Assembly: GCA_963838155.1 (NCBI GenBank)
Contig: CAWIQE010000018.1
Span: 1-64,000 of the forward strand
DNA from: Pararhizobium_B sp963838155
GTDB taxonomy: Bacteria > Pseudomonadota > Alphaproteobacteria > Rhizobiales > Rhizobiaceae
Direction of reading: 5' to 3'
Length of the DNA: 64,000 nt
Part shown: positions 32,830 to 41,346 of the stretch, in pieces
How the letters are laid out: every line of letters begins with the position of its first letter
Position numbering within the stretch: position 1 is the first letter of the stretch
Notes under the pieces: generated by a model
Database searches by the model: none
Told to the model about the DNA's origin: nothing
The model's input: only the letters and a program-made list of their open reading frames with translations
Program-made: the position numbers and the translations under genes

Positions 32830-35703
32830 ATGAAGCTCGTCCAGGAAATCGACTACGGCACGCCGGCCGCAAGATCCGACACGACGGTCACGATCCGCGT
32901 CGACGGCCGGGAGGTTTCGGTGCCGCAGGGTACGTCCGTCATGCGGGCCGCCCGCGAGGCGGGGATCGAGATCCCGAAGCTCTGCGCCAGCGACATGGTC
33001 GACGCCTTCGGCTCTTGCCGCATGTGCCTCGTCGAAGTGGAGGGACGGGGCGGCACCCCGGCGTCCTGCACGACGACGGTGGCCGAGGGCATGGTCGTCA
33101 GCACGCAGACGGACCGGCTGAAGCAGATCCGCCGCGGCGTCATGGAGCTCTACCTCTCCGACCATCCGGAGGACTGTCCCGCCTGCGCGTCCGGCGAATG
33201 CGAGATGCATCGCATGGCCGAAAAGGTAGGCCTCAAGGGAAACCGCTACGGTCGGGAAGGCGACAACCACATCGATTCGGCCCGCGGCGAGGCGGCCAAT
33301 CCGCGCTTCATCGCCCGCGACGAATCGAACCCGTATTTCACCTACGATCCGGCGCAGTGCATCGTCTGTTCCCTTTGCGTGCGGGCATGCGAGGAGCAGC
33401 AGGGCACATTCGCGCTGACGATCGAGGGCCGCGGCTTCGACAGCCGGGTGTCTGCCGGCATCCACGAGCCGTTCATGACGTCGGAATGCGTTTCCTGCGG
33501 CGCCTGCGTCCAGGCCTGCCCGACCGGCGCGCTCGAGGAGAAGTCGGTCATCGAGAAAGGCGTTCCGGACAGTTCCGTGGTGACGACCTGCGCCTATTGC
33601 GGCGTCGGCTGCTCGTTCAAGGCTGAGATGACGGACGGCCAGCTCGTGCGCATGATGCCCTACAAGGCCGGGAAGGCGAACCGGGGTCACTCCTGCATCA
33701 AGGGCCGCTTCGCCTACGGCTACGCCAATCACGGGGATCGCATCCTCAACCCGATGGTTCGCGAGAGCATCGACGATCCGTGGCGCGAGGTCTCCTGGGA
33801 GGAGGCGCTGTCGCATGTGGCGGCCGAGTTCAAGCGGCTGCAGCACCAGTACGGCCGGGGCTCCATCGGCGGCATCACCTCGTCGCGCTGCACCAACGAG
33901 GAGACCTACCTGGTCCAGAAGCTGGTCCGCCAGGGCTTCCGCAACAACAATGTCGACACCTGCGCGCGCGTCTGCCATTCGCCGACGGGCTACGGCCTGA
34001 AGACGACATTCGGCACATCCGCCGGCACGCAGGATTTCGATTCGGTCGAGGACATGGACGTCGCCATCGTCATAGGCGCCAATCCCACGGACGGACATCC
34101 GGTCTTCGCCTCGCGGCTGAAGAAGCGCCTGCGCAAGGGGGCGAAGCTGATCGTCATCGATCCGCGCCGCATCGACCTGGTGCGCACTCCGCACGTGGAG
34201 GCGGCCTACCATCTGCCGCTCAAGCCCGGCACGAACGTCGCGATACTGACCGCCCTGGCGCACGTTATCGTCACCGAAGGCCTCGTCGACGAGCAATTCG
34301 TGCGCGAGCGCTGCGACATGGATGCGTTCCAGGACTGGGCGGATTTCGTTTCCGAGGAACGGAACAGCCCGGAATCCGTCGAGGCAGTCGCCGGCGTTCC
34401 GGCACAGGACATCCGCGCTGCGGCGCGGCTCTACGCCACCGGCGGCAACGGCGCCATCTATTACGGGCTCGGGATCACCGAGCACAGCCAGGGCTCGACC
34501 GCCGTCATGGCCCTTGCCAACCTGGCCATGGCGACCGGCAACATCGGCCGCCCGGGCGTCGGCGTGAACCCGCTGCGTGGGCAGAACAACGTCCAGGGCT
34601 CATGCGACATGGGGTCGTTTCCCCACGAATTGCCGGGCTACCGGCACATTTCGGACGACCAGACCCGCGCGATCTTCGACAGGCTCTGGGGCGTGACGCT
34701 CGACGACGAGCCGGGCCTGCGGATCCCGAACATGCTCGACGCTGCCGTCGACGGGTCGTTCAAGGGGCTCTACGTCCAGGGCGAGGACATTCTGCAGTCC
34801 GACCCGGACACCCACCATGTCGCGGCCGGGCTGGCGGCGATGGAATGCGTGGTCGTCCACGACCTTTTCCTCAATGAAACAGCAAATTACGCCCATGTCT
34901 TCCTACCGGGCTCGACCTTTCTCGAGAAGGACGGGACCTTCACCAACGCGGAGCGGCGCATCAACATGGTGCGAAAGGTGATGGAGCCGAGGAACGGCTA
35001 TGCGGACTGGGAGGTGACGCAGCTCATCGCGCAGGCGATGGGGCTCGACTGGACCTACACCCATCCGCGCGAGGTGATGGACGAGATCGCGGCGACGACG
35101 CCGAGCTTCGCCGGGGTCTCGTTCGACCTCATAGACCGCGAAGGGTCGGTGCAGTGGCCGTGCAACGAGCAGGCGCCGGCGGGCACGCCGGTCATGCATG
35201 TCGACGGCTTCGTGCGCGGCAAGGGCCGTTTCATGCGGACGGAGTATATCGCGACCGACGAGAAGGCCGGGCCACGCTTCCCGCTGCTGCTCACCACCGG
35301 CCGCATCCTCAGCCAGTACAATGTCGGCGCGCAGACGCGACGGACGGAAAACGTGCAGTGGCACGAGGAGGATCTTCTGGAGATCCACCCCTTCGATGCG
35401 GAAGGCCGGGGCATCAACAACGGGGACTGGGTCTCCCTCAAGAGCCGTTCGGGGGAGACTGCGCTTCGGGCGAAGGTCACGGACCGGGTCGCGCCCGGCG
35501 TCGTCTACACCACCTTTCACCATCCGGCGACGCAGGCCAACGTGGTCACCACCGACTATTCGGACTGGGCGACGAACTGTCCGGAATACAAGGTGACTGC
35601 GGTGCAGGTCCGCCCCTCCAACGGGCCGGCCGACTGGCAGGTCGAGTACGAGGCGCAGGCCAAGCGCTCGCGCCGGATCGCGGACATGGAGCCGGCCGAA
35701 TAG
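32830..35703 (+). CDS. fdsA: NAD-dependent formate dehydrogenase, alpha (molybdenum) subunit
   Basis: The 957-residue catalytic subunit oxidises formate to CO2 at a bis-molybdopterin guanine dinucleotide centre. In order: [2Fe-2S] ferredoxin domain (FGSCRMCLVEVEG), His-ligated cluster (HPEDCPACASGECEMHR), two [4Fe-4S] sites (CIVCSLCVRACEE and CVSCGACVQACPTGAL), a fourth cluster at TTCAYCGVGCS, then the Mo domain with active-site Cys382 in ARVCHSPTGYG and a C-terminal Mo-binding barrel. Cys rather than selenocysteine is encoded, as in Rhodobacter FdsA. AGGAG lies about nine bases before the ATG. Confidence 0.97.
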   Translation: MKLVQEIDYGTPAARSDTTVTIRVDGREVSVPQGTSVMRAAREAGIEIPKLCASDMVDAFGSCRMCLVEVEGRGGTPASCTTTVAEGMVVSTQTDRLKQIRRGVMELYLSDHPEDCPACASGECEMHRMAEKVGLKGNRYGREGDNHIDSARGEAANPRFIARDESNPYFTYDPAQCIVCSLCVRACEEQQGTFALTIEGRGFDSRVSAGIHEPFMTSECVSCGACVQACPTGALEEKSVIEKGVPDSSVVTTCAYCGVGCSFKAEMTDGQLVRMMPYKAGKANRGHSCIKGRFAYGYANHGDRILNPMVRESIDDPWREVSWEEALSHVAAEFKRLQHQYGRGSIGGITSSRCTNEETYLVQKLVRQGFRNNNVDTCARVCHSPTGYGLKTTFGTSAGTQDFDSVEDMDVAIVIGANPTDGHPVFASRLKKRLRKGAKLIVIDPRRIDLVRTPHVEAAYHLPLKPGTNVAILTALAHVIVTEGLVDEQFVRERCDMDAFQDWADFVSEERNSPESVEAVAGVPAQDIRAAARLYATGGNGAIYYGLGITEHSQGSTAVMALANLAMATGNIGRPGVGVNPLRGQNNVQGSCDMGSFPHELPGYRHISDDQTRAIFDRLWGVTLDDEPGLRIPNMLDAAVDGSFKGLYVQGEDILQSDPDTHHVAAGLAAMECVVVHDLFLNETANYAHVFLPGSTFLEKDGTFTNAERRINMVRKVMEPRNGYADWEVTQLIAQAMGLDWTYTHPREVMDEIAATTPSFAGVSFDLIDREGSVQWPCNEQAPAGTPVMHVDGFVRGKGRFMRTEYIATDEKAGPRFPLLLTTGRILSQYNVGAQTRRTENVQWHEEDLLEIHPFDAEGRGINNGDWVSLKSRSGETALRAKVTDRVAPGVVYTTFHHPATQANVVTTDYSDWATNCPEYKVTAVQVRPSNGPADWQVEYEAQAKRSRRIADMEPAE

Positions 35704-35726
35704 TTCCGGCCGGACGGTACGGCATC

Positions 35727-36554
35727 ATGGATCTCAGCCGAGCGCGCCGCAACGTCTCCTGCATGTCCCGCCGCGACGGCGTGGACATGGCGGGCACGCG
35801 TTGCGTGCCGGAGGAGACCCCCGTCGCCATGTCCTTCAACGGCGTCTCCTACGCGGTGATGATGGCGACACCCGCGGACCTGGAAGATTTCGCGATCGGT
35901 TTCGCGCTCACGGAGGGCATCGTTTCGGATCCGGGGGAGGTCGCATCCCTGGAAATCGTGGTGGTGGACGGCGGCGTCGATTGCCAGATGGAACTGGCCG
36001 GAGCGCCGACGGAAGCGCTGGCCAAGCGCAGGCGCCGCATCGCCGGACCGGTCGGCTGCGGACTTTGCGGGATCGAGAGCATCGAGGAGGCCGTGCGGCC
36101 GCTCCGTCCGGTCGAGGGCCCGAGAATGCAATTCGCGGCGGCCGAGATCGCGCAGTCGGTCGGGCTGCTGGCCGACGCGCAGCCGCTCCACCGCGAAACC
36201 CATGCCGTCCACGCCGCCGGCTTCTACCGCCGCGAGGGGGGTGTGACGCTGGCGCGGGAAGACGTCGGCCGGCACAATGCACTCGACAAGCTCGTAGGGG
36301 CGCTCGCGCGCGGACGGGTCGACGCGTCGAAGGGCGCGATCGTCATCACCAGCCGCGTTTCGATCGAAATGGTCCAGAAGGCCGCGGTGGCCGGCGTGCC
36401 GGTGCTCGTCGCCGTGTCGGCGCCGACCGCCCTTGCGGTGCGCACCGCCGATGCGGCGGGGCTGACGCTCGTGGCGCGGGTGTGCGGCGACGACTACGAA
36501 ATCTTCACCCATCCCCACCGCATTTCGCCGGGAGCAAAAGCCGATGTCGCCTGA
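35727..36554 (+). CDS. fdhD: Formate dehydrogenase accessory sulfurtransferase FdhD/FdsC
   Basis: This 275-residue protein is needed to sulfurate the molybdenum cofactor before insertion into FdsA. It has EETPVAMSFNGVSYAVMM and LEDFAIGFALTEGIV, the CxxC pair at about 111 and 114 in VGCGLCGIES, and LAREDVGRHNALDKLVG. The start at 35727 lacks a strong ribosome binding site and could be slightly downstream. It overlaps fdsD by 11 bases. Confidence 0.94.
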   Translation: MDLSRARRNVSCMSRRDGVDMAGTRCVPEETPVAMSFNGVSYAVMMATPADLEDFAIGFALTEGIVSDPGEVASLEIVVVDGGVDCQMELAGAPTEALAKRRRRIAGPVGCGLCGIESIEEAVRPLRPVEGPRMQFAAAEIAQSVGLLADAQPLHRETHAVHAAGFYRREGGVTLAREDVGRHNALDKLVGALARGRVDASKGAIVITSRVSIEMVQKAAVAGVPVLVAVSAPTALAVRTADAAGLTLVARVCGDDYEIFTHPHRISPGAKADVA

Positions 36555-36771
36555 CAAGCTCGTCATGATGGCCAACCAGATCGCAAGCTTCTTCGAGACG
36601 CTGCCGAACGAGGACGCCGCCGCCGGCACCGCCGAGCACATCAACCAGTTCTGGGAACCGCGCATGCGCCGGGAGCTGCTTCGCCTGATGGACGAGGAGG
36701 GTGGCCGCAATCTGCACGAAACGGTGTTGAATGCGCGCCCGCTGATCAGAAAGCCGGCTGAAGCGGCCTGA
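36544..36771 (+). CDS. fdsD: NAD-dependent formate dehydrogenase, delta subunit
   Basis: This 75-residue protein matches FdsD: KLVMMANQIASFFETLP, then AEHINQFWEPRMRRELL. In the Rhodobacter enzyme, FdsD stabilises the FdsABG complex. It starts within fdhD with CGGGAGC before the ATG and ends the operon fdsG-B-A-fdhD-fdsD. About 240 bases without a gene then precede eutB. Confidence 0.94.
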   Translation: MSPDKLVMMANQIASFFETLPNEDAAAGTAEHINQFWEPRMRRELLRLMDEEGGRNLHETVLNARPLIRKPAEAA

Positions 36772-37012
36772 CGGATTCGATGCAATCTGCGGCCGTCTCG
36801 TGCATGAAGCGCGCATGGAGAGACGCCGGATAGACCGATCCTTGCATCGTGGTCTCAGTAGCTATGTAGCGCCTGAAAGACCGGGTTGCGGGCTGTTCCG
36901 AACGGTGTAGATTGCAACCTTCAAGATATGATCCACTGCTGCCGCCCGGTCCGATAGGCGGGCGTCCGTCGGCAGATCTTTGCCATTCGGGCCGCTCAAG
37001 AGGGAGGTCTCC

Positions 37013-38017
37013 GTGACCGAGCATGCGATTCCCGGCCTGGAAGACATCCGCGCGGCGCAGGCCCGCGTGGCGCCGTTCGCGATCGATGCGCCGCTGATCC
37101 CGTCTGCCGTCAGCGACACCGTGATGCTGAAGCTCGAGTGCTTCCAGCCAATCGGTGCCTTCAAGATCCGGGGCGCGGCCAACGCGATCGCCCGGCTCTC
37201 CGACGAGCAGAAGGAGCGGGGCGTGGTGTGCTGCTCGACCGGCAATCACGGGCGCGCGGTCGCGACGGTGGCGGCGCGTTCGGGCATTCGCGCGGTCGTC
37301 TGCCTGTCGAACCTCGTTCCGGAAACGAAGGTGAAGGCGATCGAAAAGCTCGGGGCCGAGGTCCACCGGATCGGCCGCTCGCAGGACGATGCGCAGATCG
37401 AATCGGACCGGCTCGTCGAAGAGGAGGGGCTGACGGAAATCCCGCCCTTCGACCATTTCGACGTCGTCGCCGGGCAGGGGACCATCGCGCTGGAAATCCT
37501 CGAACGGCAGCCGGACATCGAAACGCTGGCCGTGCCCCTGTCCGGCGGCGGCCTCATCGCCGGAATCGCGCTGGCCGCCAAGGCGGTGAAGCCGTCCGTG
37601 CGCATCGTCGGGATCAGCATGGACCGGGGAGCGGCGATGGCTGCGAGCCTCGACGCCGGCCGCCCGGTGGCGGTCGAGGAGTTCGCCTCCCTGGCCAACT
37701 CGCTCGGGGGCGGCATCGGTCTCGACAACCGGATCACCTTCGAGGTGTGCCGCCGGCACGTCGACGACGTCGTGCTCATCGACGAGAGGGACATCTACCG
37801 TGGCATGCGCTCGATGTTCTACGACGAGCGGATCGTAGCCGAGGGGGCTGCCTGCGTCGGCCACGGCGCGCTCCTGGCCGGCAAGCTCCACCTCGACGGC
37901 CCGGCCGCGTTCATCGTGACCGGCCGCAACGTCGATACGGAACAGTTCGCCGCCGTGGTCCGCGGCGAGACGGTCAGGCTGGGCGACCTCGACGTCGGTC
38001 TCTCCGACGGGGTCTGA
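37013..38017 (+). CDS. eutB: EutB/BhcB-type PLP dehydratase (hydroxyectoine catabolism)
   Basis: This 334-residue fold-type II PLP enzyme has the Schiff-base Lys in GAFKIRGAANAIARL, STGNHGRAVATVA and the phosphate-binding SGGGLIAGIAL, as in threonine dehydratases. Next to an ornithine-cyclodeaminase homologue, an AsnC regulator and doeC-doeD, it matches EutB of ectoine clusters. The homologous BhcB converts 3-hydroxyaspartate to iminosuccinate, which would suit the hydroxyectoine branch. The GTG at 37013 follows GGGAGG. Substrate assignment is inferred from the neighbourhood. Confidence 0.85.
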   Translation: MTEHAIPGLEDIRAAQARVAPFAIDAPLIPSAVSDTVMLKLECFQPIGAFKIRGAANAIARLSDEQKERGVVCCSTGNHGRAVATVAARSGIRAVVCLSNLVPETKVKAIEKLGAEVHRIGRSQDDAQIESDRLVEEEGLTEIPPFDHFDVVAGQGTIALEILERQPDIETLAVPLSGGGLIAGIALAAKAVKPSVRIVGISMDRGAAMAASLDAGRPVAVEEFASLANSLGGGIGLDNRITFEVCRRHVDDVVLIDERDIYRGMRSMFYDERIVAEGAACVGHGALLAGKLHLDGPAAFIVTGRNVDTEQFAAVVRGETVRLGDLDVGLSDGV

Positions 38018-38084
38018 CGGCCGGCGGTTTGCGCCGGACGGAGAAACGGATAAGACGAAAGCGAATCCGAAGCAGGAGGCAAAA

Positions 38085-39071
38085 TTGGCCGACGTCACCA
38101 TCCTCACGGAACGCGAGTTGCGCGATGCGGTTCGTCTCGATCGCGACGCCGTGGAAACGGTGGAGCAGGCCTTCGCCGCGCTCGGCCGCGGCGACGTCGT
38201 GATGCCCCCGATCCTTTCGATGAACCTGGAGGACGTGCACGGGGAGGTCGACGTCAAGACGGCCTATATTCCCGGCTTCGACGGGTTCGCCATCAAGGTG
38301 TCGCCGGGTTTCTTCGACAATCCGAAGCTCGGCCTGCCGAGCCTCAACGGCCTGATGATCCTGTTTTCCGCAAGAACAGGCATCGTCGAGGCGGTGCTCC
38401 TCGACAACGGCTACCTCACCGACGTGCGCACGGCGGCGGCCGGCGCCGTCGCGGCGAAGTATCTGGCACCGCAGGAGGTTCGCACGGCCGGCGTTTTCGG
38501 AACCGGAGTCCAGGCCCGCCTGCAGATCGAGGCCGCCCATCTGGTGCGCCCGTTCGGCCGCGTCCTCGTCTGGGGGCGCGATGCCGGGAAGGCGAAGGCT
38601 TGCGCCGACGACATCGCCACGCGCATCGGCGTGGAGGCGGAGGCGCTCGACGATCAGGCGCGGGTGGTCGCCGAGAGCCAGCTCGTCGTTACGACGACGC
38701 CGGCGCGGGAGCCTATTCTCAGGGCGGAATGGCTGCATCCGGGCCTGCACGTGACCGCGATGGGCTCCGACCAGGCCGGCAAGAACGAAATCGATCCGCG
38801 CGCTCTCGCGGAAGCCGACCTCTACGTTTGCGACCGGGTCAGCCAGTGTGAAGCGCTCGGCGAGCTGCGGGCGGCGCGGGAGGCCGGGTTGATGGCCGAA
38901 ACGCCGCTGGAGCTGGGTGCGATCGTCAACGGCGAGGCGACCGGCCGGACCTCCGGCGATGCCGTTACCATCTGCGACCTGACCGGTACGGGCGCCCAGG
39001 ACACCGCAATCGCCACGCGCGCGCTCCGTGCGGCGCGCGCGGCGGATGCGGGGCAGTCGATCAGGAGCTAG
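38085..39071 (+). CDS. eutC: EutC/BhcD-type ornithine cyclodeaminase family imine reductase
   Basis: This 328-residue NAD(P)-binding protein has the mu-crystallin/ornithine cyclodeaminase fold: YIPGFDGFAIKVSPGFF, DVRTAAAGAVAAKYLA and the Rossmann motif GVFGTGVQARLQIEA. It is EutC of ectoine clusters. The relative BhcD reduces iminosuccinate to aspartate, so EutB and EutC would together turn hydroxyaspartate into aspartate. It begins with TTG at 38085, set by AGGAGG five bases upstream. It lies 67 bases after eutB. Confidence 0.85.
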   Translation: MADVTILTERELRDAVRLDRDAVETVEQAFAALGRGDVVMPPILSMNLEDVHGEVDVKTAYIPGFDGFAIKVSPGFFDNPKLGLPSLNGLMILFSARTGIVEAVLLDNGYLTDVRTAAAGAVAAKYLAPQEVRTAGVFGTGVQARLQIEAAHLVRPFGRVLVWGRDAGKAKACADDIATRIGVEAEALDDQARVVAESQLVVTTTPAREPILRAEWLHPGLHVTAMGSDQAGKNEIDPRALAEADLYVCDRVSQCEALGELRAAREAGLMAETPLELGAIVNGEATGRTSGDAVTICDLTGTGAQDTAIATRALRAARAADAGQSIRS

Positions 39072-39168
39072 CGATGCCCGGCAACCGCCAATGTGCCGGC
39101 TCGGCCGGCCGGGCTTCCGACTTACGGAACAGGAGCGGCCGCGGCGCGGGCAGGGCGAGGGTGGTCAC

Positions 39169-39657
39169 ATGACGGGCAAGCCGCCGATCAGGCTCGACGA
39201 ACGCGACCTGGAGATCCTCGCCATCCTGCAGAAGGAGGGACGGATCACCTCGGCCGCGCTCGCCGCACGGGTGAACCTCTCGCCGACGCCCACCTGGGAG
39301 CGCGTCAAGCGGCTGGAAAAGGCCGGCATCATCGAAGGATACGGGGCGCGGCTTTCGCCCGGCGCCTTCGGGCCCGCGACCGTGGTCTTCATGGAGGCCG
39401 AGCTCGACAGCCATCGCACGGCCGACTTCGACCGGTTCGAGGCCGCCGTGCAGGAGGTCCCGGAGATCGTGGGATGCTGGGCCGTGGGCGGCGGCATCGA
39501 CTACCTGCTCAAGGTCGTGGCGCGCGACGTCGACACCTACCAGCGCCTCGTCGACCGGCTGTTGACGGCCGACATCGGGCTCAGGCGCTACTACACCTAC
39601 GTCGTCACCAAGCCCGTCAAGGACGTGGCCGCCGCGCCGGTGACAGCCGCGCGATAG
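39169..39657 (+). CDS. Lrp/AsnC family regulator (DoeX/AsnC of ectoine clusters)
   Basis: The 162-residue protein has an N-terminal helix-turn-helix (LEILAILQKEGRITSAALAA then NLSPTPTWERVKRLEKAG) and a C-terminal RAM ligand-binding domain (EIVGCWAVGGGIDYLLKVVA). In ectoine catabolic clusters an AsnC-type regulator between eutE and ssd responds to diaminobutyrate derivatives. ATG at 39169 follows GAGGGTGG. A perfect hairpin lies just after its stop, before doeC. Confidence 0.88.
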   Translation: MTGKPPIRLDERDLEILAILQKEGRITSAALAARVNLSPTPTWERVKRLEKAGIIEGYGARLSPGAFGPATVVFMEAELDSHRTADFDRFEAAVQEVPEIVGCWAVGGGIDYLLKVVARDVDTYQRLVDRLLTADIGLRRYYTYVVTKPVKDVAAAPVTAAR

Positions 39658-39672
39658 GCGGCGCCGGGACCC

Positions 39673-39699
39673 GCCGCGCAGAAAACTCTTCTGCGCGGC
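39673..39699. promoter_or_regulatory. Perfect inverted repeat between asnC-type gene and doeC
   Basis: GCCGCGCAGAA (39673-39683) and TTCTGCGCGGC (39689-39699) pair over 11 bp with a five-base loop. It lies 16 bases after the regulator stop and 109 bases before doeC. No T-run follows. It may be an operator for the adjacent regulator, an attenuator or an RNA-stability stem. Confidence 0.5.
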
Positions 39700-39807
39700 A
39701 TGCCGAGAAGAGAAGACCCGCCTGCCTCCGGCCGGACTTCAGAACCACTTTCTCCGGAGAGTTTCCTAGATTCGGGTTCATCGAATTCGCGCCAATGGAG
39801 GCCAATC

Positions 39808-41307
39808 ATGGGAATTCAGCCGGCAGACCTCTTCAAGACAGTCCGCTCGCCGGACCTCGCCAATCTCTCCGACCGCCGGCTCCTGCGCGAGTTCGCCTAT
39901 ATCGACGGCGAATGGGTCGCGGGACGTGAAGGACGGACCTTCGCCGTGACCGATCCGGCAACGGACGCGTGGCTTGCGGGTGTGCCGTCGCTCGGTGCCG
40001 TGGAGGCGCGGCAGGCCGTCGACGCCGCAGAGGCGGCTTTTCCGGCCTGGGCCGGCCTCGTCGCCGCCGAGCGCGCCGCCGCGCTTCGCCGCTGGCATGC
40101 GCTGATGATCGAGGCGAGCGAAGACCTCGCGCTGATCATGACGCTCGAGCAGGGCAAGCCCATTTCCGAAGCGCGCGGCGAGATCGCCTATGCGGCCGCC
40201 TTCATCGACTTCTATGCCGAGGAGGCGAAGCGGCTCTCCGTGGAGAGCATCCAGCCGCATCTCGCCAACGCCGAGTTCGAACTGCGCCGCGAGCCGCTCG
40301 GCGTCGCCGCGCTCGTGACGCCGTGGAACTTCCCGTCGGCGATGCTGACGCGCAAGGCCGCCGCTGCGCTTGCGGCCGGCTGCACCGTCGTCTGCCACCC
40401 GGCCAGCGAGACGCCGCTTTCGGCGCTTGCGCTTGCGGAACTGGCCGACCGCGCCGGCATGCCGGCGGGCGTCTTCAACGTCGTCACCGGTGCGCCGGAG
40501 CCGATCGTCAGCGCCTGGACCGCCGACTTCCGCGTTCGCGCGCTGTCCTTTACCGGCTCGACGACCATCGGACAGAAGCTCTATCGCAACTCGGCCGACA
40601 CCATGAAGACGCTCGTCCTGGAACTGGGCGGACATGCGCCCTTCGTCGTCTTCGCCGACGCGGACCTGGACAAGGCGGTCGATGCCGCCATGACGGCCAA
40701 GTTCGCCACGTCGGGGCAGGATTGCCTCGCGGCGAACCGGATCCTCGTCGAGAGGCCCGTCTACGAGGCGTTCTGCCGGCTCTTTGCCGAGAAGGTGAAG
40801 GCGCTGACCGTCGGCAGCGGGCTTTCCGATCCGAACATCGGCCCGCTGATGCACGAGCGCGCGGTCGACAAGCAGGTCGAGCATGTCGAGGACGCGGTCG
40901 CGCGTGGCGCCAAGGTTCTGGCCGGCGGCAAGCGCGGCGCCGAGGGCGCGCTCTACTTCCAGCCGACCGTGCTTGCCGACGTCGATCCGTCGTCGCGGAT
41001 CTTCCACGAGGAGACATTCGGGCCGGTTGCCGCGATCGCCCCGTTCGAGACCGAAGACGAGGCCGTCCGCCGTGCGAACGACACGGAATACGGGCTCGTG
41101 GCCTATCTGCACAGCTCCGATCCCGCCCGCATTTCGCGGGTCTCGCGGGCGCTGCAGTTCGGCATGGTGGCGGTCAACCGCACGAAGATCACCGGTGCGC
41201 CGATCCCCTTCGGCGGCGTCAAGCTCTCCGGCCTCGGCCGGGAAGGCTCGCGCCACGGCATGGAAGCCTATACCGAACTCAAGTACATATGCCGCGACGT
41301 CGCCTGA
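39808..41307 (+). CDS. doeC: NAD(P)-dependent aldehyde dehydrogenase, DoeC/succinate-semialdehyde type
   Basis: This 499-residue ALDH has the family landmarks TPWNFPSAMLTRKAAAAL, LSFTGSTTIGQKLY, the catalytic Glu in LELGGHAPFVVF and the catalytic Cys in TSGQDCLAANRILVE. In ectoine clusters this gene (ssd/doeC) oxidises aspartate-4-semialdehyde to aspartate. By sequence alone it could also be a succinate-semialdehyde dehydrogenase; linkage to the transaminase next door favours DoeC. ATG at 39808 follows GGAGG. Confidence 0.86.
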   Translation: MGIQPADLFKTVRSPDLANLSDRRLLREFAYIDGEWVAGREGRTFAVTDPATDAWLAGVPSLGAVEARQAVDAAEAAFPAWAGLVAAERAAALRRWHALMIEASEDLALIMTLEQGKPISEARGEIAYAAAFIDFYAEEAKRLSVESIQPHLANAEFELRREPLGVAALVTPWNFPSAMLTRKAAAALAAGCTVVCHPASETPLSALALAELADRAGMPAGVFNVVTGAPEPIVSAWTADFRVRALSFTGSTTIGQKLYRNSADTMKTLVLELGGHAPFVVFADADLDKAVDAAMTAKFATSGQDCLAANRILVERPVYEAFCRLFAEKVKALTVGSGLSDPNIGPLMHERAVDKQVEHVEDAVARGAKVLAGGKRGAEGALYFQPTVLADVDPSSRIFHEETFGPVAAIAPFETEDEAVRRANDTEYGLVAYLHSSDPARISRVSRALQFGMVAVNRTKITGAPIPFGGVKLSGLGREGSRHGMEAYTELKYICRDVA

Positions 41308-41346
41308 CGCCGCCGGAAAAGCTCATTTGACAGAAAGGACAATACG

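Noticed and set aside
31507..34485. A 992-codon open frame antisense to fdsB and fdsA
   Set aside because: It is produced by high third-position GC on the opposite strand; its sequence is His/Arg/Ala/Asp-rich with no domain, and the sense strand carries unmistakable enzymes.
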